Part shown: piece by piece, positions 10,214 to 20,514 of the stretch | Position numbering within the stretch: position 1 is the stretch's first letter | How the letters are laid out: the number at the start of each line of letters is the position of its first letter | Assembly (NCBI GenBank): GCA_963678705.1 | Contig: OY783206.1 | Location: 13,403,807 to 13,467,806 of the forward strand | Origin: Panorpa germanica | Taxonomy: Eukaryota; Arthropoda; Insecta; Mecoptera; Panorpidae | Length of the DNA stretch: 64,000 nt | Direction: 5' to 3' | Program-made: the position numbers and the translations under genes | The notes under the pieces: generated by a model | Told to the model about the DNA's origin: nothing | The model's input: the letters and a program-made list of their open reading frames with translations, nothing else | Databases searched by the model: none

Positions 10214-10935
10214 TAAATATATGAAAATAAGTATTAATATCATCAAAATAATTGTTACAAGACACGACAAAATATATAAGATAATGTTACACAACAAAAA
10301 CAATAACGACTAATCACTAGCATTGGTTTTGTACAAACGTTGGTTATCGTAGTAGTTTTTACTAAAACACTTCCCCTAAAACGATATTAAATTCTTACTA
10401 AACCGCGAATTGCGAATTTGTAAATTTTAATTATGTTAGATTTCATTTTCCCCAGTCTAAATATATCTCGGGTTTCATTAAAATTCTAACATATATCTGC
10501 GACTTATAATACCTATTATTTATCCATTTTTCTAGTAGTGTACACGTTAATTTGGGCTCTGAAAAATATCTTAAATTCTAGAAATGTATATTATATGTAC
10601 TGATAAAGTAAACTATCAGGATCTCAAATGCGATTTCTTTAAATAATCAATTTTAAAAGGCAATATTATTCAAGATATTAACAATTAAAACAGTCAATTA
10701 AAGAACCAGGGTTAATTATTTTTTAATTAAATTGCGATAGCTATTCTATTGTGTGAATCAGCTTCTTCTGAATTAAATTCTATAAAAAACAAATTTAGAA
10801 ATATTGAAGAATATTACAATACAAAATACAATAAACAACAACAAAAACTCCACCGATTGTTATAATTTACCAATTCAATTTGTATTTTTAATGTCAATTC
10901 TTCATTTTTGAAGTATCGTGATTATCTATCGTATT
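10214..10935 (+). other. Noncoding spacer between A1 and B1
   Basis: AT-rich sequence conserved in all four A-to-B spacers. B1 and B2 copies share a block (about 10601-10635) that is absent from the B3 and B4 copies. No gene is seen. Confidence 0.5.
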
Positions 10936-11857
10936 AAACTTTCTTTGAAATGTGAAATGTTTTCTTTAAAATGTAAAGGAGGTGTACGTCCTTAATTTTT
11001 CACAGGATACAACCCTTAAGCCTGCTGCATATGTAGCGTGTTTTAACCCGCGCGGAACGTGTTTTCACCCGGACGGAACGGGACGACAATATCATTATCG
11101 ATATTGTCGTCCCGTTCCGTCCGGGTGAAAACACGTTCCGCGCGGGTTAAAACACGCTACGTGTGAAGCAGGCTTTAAAGTGACGTCTCAGTTTCAGGTA
11201 ATTTGCATACAAAAGTTATTGCATTCGTTATTATGTCGAAATTTGTAAAGAAAGAATATTGTGAAAGCAATAAAATTTATAACCCTTTTTAAATAATTTC
11301 TAAATTAATGTAAATTTAAGTTTGGAATTCCGACCTTGTAAACCAGGACCGCACAAATTTACCAGTCGTTTGCCCAATGCTCAATATGTTCCCCTTTTGT
11401 TTTAGGATATTCTAATTACAATGATGACCTATCCTACATTACATATATTCTATAATATCTATTTTATTGATTTAATTAATCTGTATTGATTCTTTTGTGT
11501 TCTAAATGGTTGTACAGTAAGCTTAACATGTTACCAAATTTGTTGGGATCATTGGTATGTTCTTGTGTAAGCCTGCCAATATCTTTGTTGAACTATTAAT
11601 GGTTTTTAGTTTTTCATATTGGGCATAATGTACATCAGAGTTGTTTTTCAATTATTGTTCTTAACGGTTCTAAATATACTTCAATTGGCACAGGTGTACT
11701 GCCATCTTACTTTGTTTTATTACAAAAAGTGAGCACTGAGATATTATAAAAGATAAGTTTATTATTATATATGTATGTACATAATGAATTTAACCCAGAA
11801 AATATAACTCTAGTTCAGGGTCGAACTCGAAGACTCAGCAGTCAGTATCAAGCTATT
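10936..11857 (+). repeat. B-flank repeat, upstream arm of B1
   Basis: Starts AAACTTTCTTTGAAATG and is repeated in direct orientation downstream of B1 (14887-15264). This arm is longer because it holds the palindromic element and about 380 bp of extra sequence. Its last 78 bp (11780-11857) are a decayed minus-strand SINE: read in reverse they match the tRNA-like B box and the following TTTTCTGGGTT region of the SINE at 18543. Confidence 0.7.
11019..11174. mobile_element. GC-rich near-perfect palindromic (foldback/MITE-like) element, full copy
   Basis: Two arms of about 75 bp (AGCCTGCT... and its reverse complement) are separated by a 6-bp centre. They differ only near the outer ends. The empty allele upstream of B3 (CCCTTAAAGTGACG) shows insertion at TTA or TTAA. 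The local GC content is far above the surroundings. TTAA targeting would fit a piggyBac- or Kolobok-type source, but no transposase is visible. Confidence 0.8.
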
Positions 11858-12537
11858 CTATGCAAAAAGTTTAGTTTTGGTCTTCCATATCAGCCTCCTT
11901 TTACACGCTGAGAATCTATTTTTTCTGTGTATCGGTGAGAATTGGGTCCACAATTAATTGCAAGTGTATTCATGATATGTAATACTTAATATGTACCTTC
12001 ATGAAATATACAAGCAGTAACATATGCAGCAATTTTTACAATGGTACTGCTACTGCACACTGGTTTTGTGCTCATTTTCCAGACTAGCTGAATGAAGCTT
12101 TCATTATTGTTTTTATTGAATCCACTAATACACCTAGAGAATAAATTATCACTACTCAGATCTTCATAAATTGGACTGCATCTCAGCCCTCAAGTAAGTT
12201 GGCTTATAGGTGATATATGTAACCAGTATACAATAATTATTGAAAAAGTACGATTTCTTCAATATTTAGGATACTTTATCATGGTTATAGACTTATAGGT
12301 TTCATTTTACTTGTAAATATTTCACTATCTCTTAGTTCTTCATAGCACCTCTTCACCCATAGTTCTAGATGATACATATCTTAGTTGAGCAGTTTACAAA
12401 TCATTTTTGATGTAATTTAAAACAATATTCTTTATTTGCACTGAAAGTGTTTGCTGATTTTTAGATTTATGCTTTTCATGATATGATTTTATTTTTTTGT
12501 ACTAAATATATTTATTAATATGTATTTAATTTTGCAG
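11858..12537 (+). other. Upstream region and intron acceptor of B1
   Basis: From about 12190 this aligns with the class A intron and ends in a TTTTGCAG acceptor at 12537, so B1 should also be spliced at its 5' end. I could not find a TATA/Inr promoter or first exon here. Confidence 0.5.
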
Positions 12538-12559
12538 ATTTCGTTCGAAAAAAACAACA

Positions 12560-13288
12560 ATGTTTCCATTACGGTATCCTAATCCTTTACCTGAGGCGTC
12601 GATGAGCTCTCAGTCATCAGAGCATGGATCTAATAATCCCGAATCTTCAAGAACTTCCCCTAACGAATACAAACCTACGACACAGACAATCAACCATTTT
12701 TGTGTTTTAAATCGCATTGCCAATATGTCAACGTATCAAGGTTCACCGCCGGTATATCCGGGTATGCATTTCGATAAGCAGACGCAGAATCAATTCTTCG
12801 CACGTACCTCAGAAACACCTGAGTCAAAATCGGAAGCACCAGCTAGTAATCAAGAAGTCAGAGCTGATTCGACTTCACAGCCGTGCAGTTTTAAGCACTA
12901 CCTCAAAAACTCCAAAAAATTTCTAGCATATTTTAATGATGCAGAGTATATGAAGTTTCGAGAGGTGAAAATGGCAGAAATACATGCTTCGAAGGGGGGC
13001 CGAACTGTTCCTTCTAATAAAATATCAGAACAAGGATCTTCAGAAGGTGACGGTGATGGGAGTTCCAACCCTAAAAAGGATCCAGCTTATTACGAGCAAC
13101 AAATGAGGAGTAATGCAGCTGCTAAAAAATCGAGAGACAAAAGAAGAATTCCTTTAGACGAATTAGCCTTCCGCCATGAATTCTTGGAAAATGAAAATGC
13201 GAAGCTTCGTGCTGAAAATAATGCGTTACGAGAGCAATTGAACAGGCATCAGAAATCAGATGATGCAAAAAGAGTAAAATTATTTTAA
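12560..13288 (+). CDS. Class B bZIP protein B1
   Basis: This 242-aa protein starts like class A (MFPLR.PNPLPEA) but then skips the 20-residue LDLS/SVET/SPSPP block and the AHQMLQIG segment. The bZIP is C-terminal: basic region RSNAAAKKSR at about 183-192 with RR after it, then leucines at about 202, 209, 216 and 223 with ideal nine-residue spacing from the basic region. A class-specific charged tail (KSDDAKRVKLF) ends the protein. It is likely a nuclear, dimerising DNA-binding protein. The start is the ATG after the conserved acceptor. Among the class B copies only B1 keeps Lys at residue 189. Without the putative corepressor motif it could act as an activator or as an antagonist of class A; this is inferred. 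Confidence 0.85.
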   Translation: MFPLRYPNPLPEASMSSQSSEHGSNNPESSRTSPNEYKPTTQTINHFCVLNRIANMSTYQGSPPVYPGMHFDKQTQNQFFARTSETPESKSEAPASNQEVRADSTSQPCSFKHYLKNSKKFLAYFNDAEYMKFREVKMAEIHASKGGRTVPSNKISEQGSSEGDGDGSSNPKKDPAYYEQQMRSNAAAKKSRDKRRIPLDELAFRHEFLENENAKLRAENNALREQLNRHQKSDDAKRVKLF

Positions 13289-13732
13289 ATCAAAGACAAC
13301 AATTTTTGGAATTTGGCAACGTTGCCAATAACAATTTTGCACAACCCAGTAAATCATTTGGTGAAATGTCTTACAGTACGTTTTGTTCATTTCACCTCAA
13401 ATTCTCTATGAATTTGAAGTAGAAGAGAAATCACTCGGACTCCTAATTCATTTCACTGCGCTTTATACTTTTTAAAATAATATATTTTATTAGTTAAAGC
13501 AAAGGGCTTTTATTGGGTAGTGTTAATAAATAGATATTTGATATTTAGAAAATTTACTTCAATCTTTTGAAGTTATATCACGTGACTTTTTAGTTGATAG
13601 TTTTATATTTAAGGGATCTGAATTAATGATACCTGCTCAAAGGTTGACTGATTGCTGATACAAATTTAGTTAATAATGTAATATATGAGTCTATGTATAT
13701 CATATTTTTTGTAATGCATTATAGAAAAACCC

Positions 13733-13738
13733 AATAAA
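13733..13738 (+). terminator. Polyadenylation signal of B1
   Basis: AATAAA about 445 nt after the stop, in the same local context as in class A. Confidence 0.5.
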
Positions 13739-14702
13739 ATATAATAATCAAATATCTGGGAATAATAATTTGTATGCCTTGAGTTTTGGATTACATTTTG
13801 AGAAACAATTTCTTTAAGGTAAATAATTGTTACAGAAACCTTGCTGTTGTTTGAAATATAATGACGTCATTTATTTTATAAGGTAATATTGACAAATGGA
13901 AAAGTTTACTGTTGGTGAGCTGTTAAATTGTTCACATAATGTTACATATTAAGATAATATATTTGAAAAGAGTTTCGATTCGTATTTATCTATATAAGAT
14001 AAATGCAAGGTAAAATTTATTTTCACACTATTTACTGTAAACCTTATTAATTTATGTTTTTAACAATACTCAGCACTCGCTCCTAATCATCTCTAACCCC
14101 ATCTCTTCGCGCCGCTACTGTACTCAAATTTCGCATTTCTAATTATTAATGTTTTTATATCTATTTCCTATTCTTTATGTCTATATTCATTTTACTAGAG
14201 CAATTTTTGAAAAATTGTCTGTTAGTGAAAATCATTCTACAGAGAGGCAAAAATAAAAATAGAAAATGTAGGGACCTTCCATACATTATAGAAGCTCAAA
14301 ATAAAAGAAAGAAATCGAGAGATTTAAGTTTGTTTGCGTTTTTTAATTATGTATTTTTCTATTCATAACATTGTATTTTGTACTGAAGAACAATTATATA
14401 GAATTCGTTATCTACAGAAGACCCCTAGACTGTATGTTCATAGTATCCAAAAGTTTATATCTGCTACAGTATTATATAACCGACAGAGGAGTATAATAAA
14501 GTTATACATTAGTTCAGACATTCAGAATTTGTTAAATATTTTTACTTTTATTATCTTATTTTGAAAATTTAGGTAAAAGAATTTGCATTAGTTGTAAATT
14601 ACAACTCTTTTACAAAGATATATTTGTTATTCAAGGCTGTATGAGTTCTTAAGGGGGATCGTTGAATATATATGGTATTCTTTTAAAAGAAACTGTTAAG
14701 CC
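13739..14702 (+). other. Noncoding 3' flank of B1
   Basis: AT-rich and conserved after every B gene. Its small ORFs simply reflect the high identity between copies; none has a recognisable product. A short inverted repeat (GGGGGATCG...CGATCCCC) lies near the right end. Confidence 0.5.
13862..13869 (+). promoter_or_regulatory. CRE palindrome TGACGTCA downstream of B1
   Basis: Same 8-bp site as after the A genes, in homologous context. Confidence 0.4.
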
Positions 14703-14814
14703 CGATCCCCGAAGCAAAGTATATGTACACACATAACCATGAACTTCTCAGACGGCAACGCCACCATATAAACTGCCAACATAGTAGAAGGTATCGGTTT
14801 TAGTACACTCAAGA
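14703..14814 (+). repeat. Old SINE relic, plus orientation
   Basis: Runs from a B-box-like CGATCCCCG through CATGAACTT and ACTGCCAACAT to a sequence like the 3' part of the SINE at 18543. It is diverged and internally shortened. Confidence 0.55.
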
Positions 14815-14886
14815 GAAGTGCCATTTTCAAAGATTCCCGTCAAGCTTTTCAGGCATTCGTGGCCTGTTTATTAACTATCTCCTGTC

Positions 14887-15264
14887 AAACTTTCTTTGAA
14901 ATGTGAAATGTTTTCTTTAAAATGTAAAGGAGGTGTACGTCCTTAATTTTTCACAGGATAGCTAATGCAACCCTTAAAGTGACGTCTCAGTTTCAGGTAA
15001 TTTGCATACAAAAGTTATTGCATTCGTTATTTTGTCGAAATTTGTAAAGAAAGAATATTGTGAAAGCTGTAAAATTAATAACCCTTTTAAAATAATTTCT
15101 AACTCAAGGTAAATTTAAGTTTGGAATTCCGACCTTGTAAACCAGGACCGCACAAATTTACCTTACTTTATTTTGTAAATTAAGTACATAATGAATTTAA
15201 CCCAGAAAACATAACTCTTATTCAGGGTCGAACTCGAAGACACAGCAGTCAGTATCAAGCTATT
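14887..15264 (+). repeat. B-flank repeat, downstream arm of B1
   Basis: Direct repeat of the upstream arm without the palindromic element; the last 78 bp (15187-15264) are the same minus-strand SINE relic. The two arms bracket B1 about 3.95 kb apart. Confidence 0.7.
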
Positions 15265-15750
15265 AAATAAAATGTGACAAACATTGTTCTAAATTGCAAA
15301 CAGGTTGTGCGGCCCAGCAGCTGAAGAAGAGTTGCATTTGCCTAACTAATCTCTCCCATTTCTCCATTATCTTATTGCAATCTTGTACGACACAGACTCT
15401 GTACTCTGTGCGAATAAGTGTGGCCCCCGTTATCTTTACACTATTTGAATATGTGCCGTATAGAACATTTTCAAAATCCGACCTTAACTTTCTTCAATTT
15501 GGTACTTGTACCATTTTCTAAATATGTTGCAGAATGTGTTATAATTTCGACGAAGCAATTGTAACTGGACTTTATCAAAAACCAATTATGACTAGATACA
15601 ATTGATTTCCACTTGGGCAATGGCTGCAGAAGTGTTAATCAGGCTCTGCTAATATTACTGTAAGATGTCATCTATATTGTTATGTTATGAGAGGTCCAAT
15701 GTTCACGCTGCGAGTCTTATCAACTATACGAGTATATGCGTATTAAAATA

Positions 15751-15830
15751 ACGTTCGGAAAGGATTCGATCCCAGATCTTCTGTTTAGTACACAGCTGCT
15801 GTCACGCTTGCTGACACGATCTCTTACTGA
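15751..15830 (-). repeat. tRNA-like (SINE head) relic
   Basis: The minus strand contains a B-box-like GGGATCGAATCC about 50 nt after an A-box-like segment (GTGTCAGCAAGCGTG). It differs from the SINE at 18543. No mature tRNA fold is evident. Confidence 0.4.
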
Positions 15831-16405
15831 TAAATTATACTAATTTTTAATCATAGACAAGTACTCGTTGCCTAGGTCGTTGGACAAAGAGGTGTTTTCT
15901 GTGACATTCCTAACCCTATTCCTTGGCACTGCGCAACATAATATGAGCTATGACGTAGGCTCATCTGCCGTAAGTTTTCTATCACCGTTCCACAGTCTTA
16001 CGTTACCTACACATTACGCTACCTGAACTATAAACCATACCAGAAATTCTTTTCTTTTTCAATGAAAGGGTATAACTTTGAAGGATATGCAAATAAAACA
16101 GTAAATGACCTCACAGGATTTGTAAATCATGCAAAAATGTTTTATGGTTTTATAACTAAACATGAAATATCTTTAGAGGAATTTTATGTTAATGGCTTGA
16201 AATATAAATATTTAATAAAATGTATCAGGCATGGACTATATTGGACAAATATCAGTCCTTGGTAATGTGGAGTCCATGAAATTAAAATCATAAACAGGGC
16301 CGCTCTGAAAGAATTTTTAGTAGATGCGAGATGCGAGGCGGTTCCACTAATTCAAAGATTCTCCGGAGTGTTGTCCACCCCCCTTAGGGAAGCCTATAAC
16401 CACCG

Positions 16406-16449
16406 CGCTTAACGAGCATAATACGTTTCAGAATCTTACTTGTTAAGCG
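16406..16449. other. Inverted repeat CGCTTAACGAG / CTCGTTAAGCG
   Basis: Eleven-base arms around a 22-nt loop. The right arm has one mismatch here (TTGTTAAGCG); the B2 and B4 units have both arms perfect. The role is unknown. Confidence 0.5.
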
Positions 16450-17087
16450 AAACAGTTTTCTTTCACAAATTAATGTAAAATACGATAATACTTTCCACGC
16501 CGAAAAAATACTCAAAATATTTTGTACAAAGTTTATTCAAAGAGAATTATATAAAGAGTATATACAATGTTAGGAACGTGATTAATCTTCCTCTTCTATC
16601 GCGGAAGGAACGAATCTGGAATGACATCAGCTCTGGGCTGTGTTCTTCCACAGGCTCATCGATATCTCCACTCCCATGATCTTGCCAAAGACACAATCTC
16701 GTTGACTACATCTTGAGGCAGAAAGTGATATTTCCAAAACTATCTGAGAGTGAGATTGGTCCATTTAGTCATCTCCAAACAACGCTCAAAAACGCGTTGT
16801 GTAGAGCTTCTAAAAGTTAGAAATAACATTATTCTACATTTTATTTCTAACGAAATTTCGTTCATTTAAAAAAAAATTGACAATTTTCAAAATAATAGGA
16901 AATATATTAAGCAAGATTCTAAAAATTGAGTTCATTTAATTGAAATTAGATTAGCTTTAGCATTTTTATCACGGTCCAATTATTAATAATTTATATATAT
17001 TTTTGAATATTTTCCCCCCACCATTAATATTTTTGCAAAATATGAAACAGAAACCCTTTTATGTCTCAGGTTTAAATATTCATCCTG

Positions 17088-17158
17088 ATTGGTCGTAAAC
17101 TGAATGGCTTAAGTGACCATTGGGTATTATAAACGCACTGTATTTTGAAAAAAAATCA
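17088..17158 (+). promoter_or_regulatory. Core promoter of A2 (CCAAT, TATA, Inr)
   Basis: A reversed CCAAT box (ATTGG) lies at 17088, TATAAA at 17128-17133 and an arthropod initiator TCATTT at 17156-17161. The TATA starts exactly 30 bp before the initiator A (17158). This copy reads TATTATAAA, where A3 and A4 read TATATAAA. Confidence 0.8.
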
Positions 17159-17299
17159 TTTAGTATCTGTTGAAGGGTAGTACACGTTACTCATAGCTCC
17201 GCATATTATTCATTGCAAATAAATTTTGTGATTTTATTTTAAGTGAAACGCGTGTCAAGTGTGTTCATAAACATTGGATTTTCTATTGCCAGATCAGAT
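17158..17299 (+). other. A2 exon 1 (5' UTR)
   Basis: 142 nt from the predicted initiator to a strong donor, CAGAT|GTAAGT. No ORF in it joins the coding frame. Confidence 0.65.
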
Positions 17300-19372
17300 G
17301 TAAGTATTTTTAAATTTAATTATTAATATTGTTTTTTTCTTTTCGTCTCTTCTTAAGTAAATTGTCTCGTAGGTGATATCCCAGTAAACATTTTGGAGTA
17401 AATTCGACTTAATTTCTATTACATATCATGAATTTTTTGTCTGGAACGTGTTCGTTTTCTATTCAGTCGTTCATAGGAAAGGTCCTTTTTATGAGCTACA
17501 GACATTGCAACGACAGTTCACTGCTGAATTAAAAGCGGAGTAGGTTTATGATTTATGACCGGATAATAAAAATATACCCATGTGGGAAAGAAACAGAAAT
17601 ACTTAATGAATGATGTTGGAAAAAGAAAGAATATTATTATGAAAAACTAACACAAAATCTGTGACAGGTAGAGAACTTGTAAAGCGTTAGAATAGAATTG
17701 TACGAGTGACTCGAACTTCACCAAATAGGACACTTCACCAAATTGTTTACTGGGATATGTAACCAGTATAAATTATTTACTAGAAAAGTACGATTTCTTC
17801 AATATTTAGGATACTTTATCATGGTTACCCAGTAAACATTTTGGAGTAAATTCTACTTAATTTCTATTACACATCATGAGTTTTTTGTCTGGAACGTGTT
17901 CGTTTTCTATTCAGTCGTTCATAGGAAAGGCCCTCTTTATGACCTTAAGAGATCGCAACGACGGTTCACTGCTGAATTAAAAGCGGAGTCGGTTTATGAT
18001 TTATGACCGGAGTTATAAACTTGACACTAGCAGGGATGGCAGGGGTATAAAACTTAATGGAATTCTACTTTTTAGAGTCTGCAAAATATAAATATTTAAA
18101 TGAAGAAATAAATAGATGTAATCTTTAGTACGGCTCGTGATTTTTTTAATGAATATTATTCATCTTCAACAATACTCGTTATATTAGTTTTTTACATTGT
18201 TTTGGTGATTCAAAAATCCACGATCGGCAGGTCTGCGTTAGGTTTAAAACCTCTGTCTTACCCTCGCAGCTTAGAATATTCGTTTAAAAACATTATATTC
18301 GGAGATTGAGGGAGACAGCGTGTGCCTATTACCATTAAAGAAATATTGGTTGAAAAAGGATAGCATATACTTTAAACATACTGTACTGAACGAAATACTA
18401 TACAAGTGTAACGGCGAAAAATATATTTTACTTGTCTAACCGCATCTCGTTTCTCTCTCATATTTGGAATAAATGAGATGAAAGTGAACTTAAAAAAAAT
18501 ATATCCATGTGTGAAAGAAACAGAAATACTTAATGAATGATGACACAGTGGGCGAGAGCATTGATGCTTGACGCCGACTGCTGTGTCTTCGGGTTCGATC
18601 CCCGGACCAGATATATATTTTCTGGGTTTGGTTATTATGAACTTATATTGATTATGGTCATACATAATCATACAGTTATTAGGCAGTGGTGTAGCCCACA
18701 TATATGAGGCCACGACACTATAAATACTGCCAACATTGAAGGAGGTCGTCGGTGATAGGACTCAGCATCGGAAATAGGCCGACGTTAAATAAAAAAAAAA
18801 AAAAAAAAAATAATGAATGATGTTGGAAAAAGAAAGAATATTATTATGAAAAAAATCTAACAACTAACACAAAATCTGTGACAGGTAGAGAATGAATTTT
18901 AACTAAAAGCGATTTTTGTGTACCACTTTTGAACTATTAACGAACTTGCTAAGACTACATATATCAGATTTTATTTCACAAAATCTTGACAGGTAGGGAA
19001 TAAATTTGAACTAAAATTGGTTTCTGTGTTGTTGCTTAGAACTTGTAAAGCGTTAGAATAGAATTGTACGAGTGACTCGAACTTCACCAAATAGGGCACT
19101 TCACCAAATTGTTTACTGGGTATAGACCTATAGGTTTCATTTTAGTCGTTAATATTTCATTATCTCATAGTTCTTCATAGCACCTCTCCTCCCATAGTTC
19201 TAGATGACACATATCTTAGTTGAGCAGTTCACAAATCATTTTTGATGTAATTTAAAACAATATTCTTTATTTGTACTGAAAGTGTTTGCTGGCTTTTAGA
19301 TTTATGCTTTTCATGATATGATTTTACTTTTTTGCACTAAATATATTTATTAATATGTATTTTATTTTACAG
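17300..19372 (+). other. A2 5' UTR intron, enlarged
   Basis: At 2073 bp it is about 660 bp longer than in A3-A5. Part comes from the SINE and part from an internal repeat: the CCCAGTAAACATTTTGGAG segment occurs near 17381 and again near 17826, the first copy carrying deletions. Confidence 0.7.
18543..18810 (+). mobile_element. tRNA-derived SINE, recent insertion
   Basis: It has a tRNA-like head with B box GGGTTCGATCCCCGG, an unrelated body and a poly(A) tail. A 12-bp target duplication, TAATGAATGATG, flanks it at 18531-18542 and 18811-18822. The introns of A3-A5 show the empty site. Confidence 0.9.
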
Positions 19373-19394
19373 ATTTCGTTCGAAAAAAACAACA

Positions 19395-20228
19395 ATGTTT
19401 CCATTACGGTCTCCTAATCCTTTACCTGAGGCGTTAGACCTGTCTTGCCCGCGTCGTAGTGATAGTGTGGAAACACACAAATCTCCATCCCCGCCGATGA
19501 GCTCTCAGTCATCAGAGCAAGGATCTAATAATCCTGAATCTTCCAGAAGTTCCCCTAACGAATACAAACCTACCACTCACACGATCAACCATTTTGGTGT
19601 TCCCATTACCAATATGTCAACGTATCCAGGTTTTCTGCCGCTATATCCGAGTATGTTTTTCGATCAGCAGACGCAGAATCAATTCTTTGCACATACCGTT
19701 GCTCACCAAATGCTCCAAATCGGCACTCCAAAAAGAAACTCCGAAACACCTGAGTCAGAATCGATAACAACAACTACTAATCAAAATGTCAGAGCAGTAG
19801 CTACTTCGACTTCAACGCCGAACAGTCGTAAAAGAGTTCGTCCTTTTACGAACTACCCAAAAGACCCAGCAGAAAATAATGAAGCTTATACAAAGTTTCG
19901 AGAAGTGGAAATGGCAAAAATAAATGCTTTGAATGGGGGTCAACCCACAGTCACAAACCCCAAAATGCGCCGAACTGTTCCTTCTAATAAGGTGTCAGAA
20001 CAAGGATCTTCAGAAGGTGACGCTGATGGGAGTTCCAACCCTATAAAGGATCCAGCTTATTATGAGCGACGAATGAAGAATAATGCAGCTGCTAAAAAAT
20101 CGAGAGACAAAAGAAGAATTAATGAGCACGAATTAGCCATCCACAATAAATTCTTACATAATGAAGTTGCGATGCTTCGTGCTGAAGTTAATGCGTTACG
20201 AGAGCAATTGAACAGGCATCAGAATTAG
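19395..20228 (+). CDS. Class A bZIP protein A2, intact
   Basis: This 277-aa protein is the best reference copy. The N terminus holds LDLS at 14-17, a candidate CtBP-type corepressor motif, then RRSDSVET and a Ser/Pro run (20-34). The middle is Ser/Thr/Asn/Gln-rich without predicted structure. The bZIP is C-terminal: KDPAYYERR from 218, KNNAAAKKSR at 228-237, nine residues, then zipper leucines at 247, 254, 261 and 268. The pattern fits the PAR/Giant/CES-2 group. It is inferred to be a nuclear DNA-binding repressor acting as a dimer. The start follows a perfect acceptor (19372) and leader. Promoter, 5' exon, intron and poly(A) signal are all visible. Confidence 0.9.
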   Translation: MFPLRSPNPLPEALDLSCPRRSDSVETHKSPSPPMSSQSSEQGSNNPESSRSSPNEYKPTTHTINHFGVPITNMSTYPGFLPLYPSMFFDQQTQNQFFAHTVAHQMLQIGTPKRNSETPESESITTTTNQNVRAVATSTSTPNSRKRVRPFTNYPKDPAENNEAYTKFREVEMAKINALNGGQPTVTNPKMRRTVPSNKVSEQGSSEGDADGSSNPIKDPAYYERRMKNNAAAKKSRDKRRINEHELAIHNKFLHNEVAMLRAEVNALREQLNRHQN

Positions 20229-20508
20229 TTTAATTTTTTCCATGTTCCATGTTCTTCAATGGAGTAAAATTATTTATTAAATACAACAATTTTTGAATTA
20301 TGTATTGAACAATTATAGAATAACAATTTTACAAACCCAGTAAATTGGTGATATATCATGTGATTTTTAATTTGATACTGTTTTATATTTAAGAGATCTG
20401 AATTATCGATACCACCTCTAAGGTTGACTGATTGCTGATACAAATGTAGTTAATAACGTAGTGTATATATGTATATCATATTTCTTGTAATGTTTTTTAT
20501 AAAAACCT

Positions 20509-20514
20509 AATAAA
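20509..20514 (+). terminator. Polyadenylation signal of A2
   Basis: AATAAA about 280 nt after the stop; the local sequence is CTAATAAA rather than CCAATAAA. Confidence 0.55.

Larger units (their letters stand above)
15265..17087 (+). other. Conserved noncoding block upstream of the A2 promoter
   Basis: Shared by all four B-to-A spacers. It contains a tRNA-like relic, an 11-bp inverted repeat and a decayed minus-strand coding remnant (about 16600-16812). I see no intact gene; a 67-codon ORF at 16062 is not kept in all copies. Confidence 0.5.

Noticed and set aside
10037-10303. 88-codon minus-strand ORF
   Set aside because: Low-complexity translation of the copia LTR and its flank.
11019-11174. 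CRISPR-like or rho-independent terminator interpretation of the palindrome
   Set aside because: Single long inverted repeat with an empty-site allele, no repeat-spacer array, and the setting is eukaryotic.
11780-11857. Functional tRNA gene suggested by GGTCGAACTC
   Set aside because: No cloverleaf can be formed. In reverse orientation it aligns with the SINE at 18543 including non-tRNA sequence, so it is a SINE relic.
14334-14564. 76-codon ORF conserved after all B genes
   Set aside because: Very AT-rich, no domain, and no sign of constraint beyond the high identity of the units.
16062-16265. 67-codon ORF repeated in the B-to-A spacers (also 40673 and 57581)
   Set aside because: The B2 unit has lost its start by deletion, the differences I noticed between copies change amino acids, and the product has no recognisable domain. 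Similarity is explained by unit duplication.
18372-18713. 113-codon minus-strand ORF
   Set aside because: Half of it is the antisense of the SINE insertion, and it exists only in the A2 unit.
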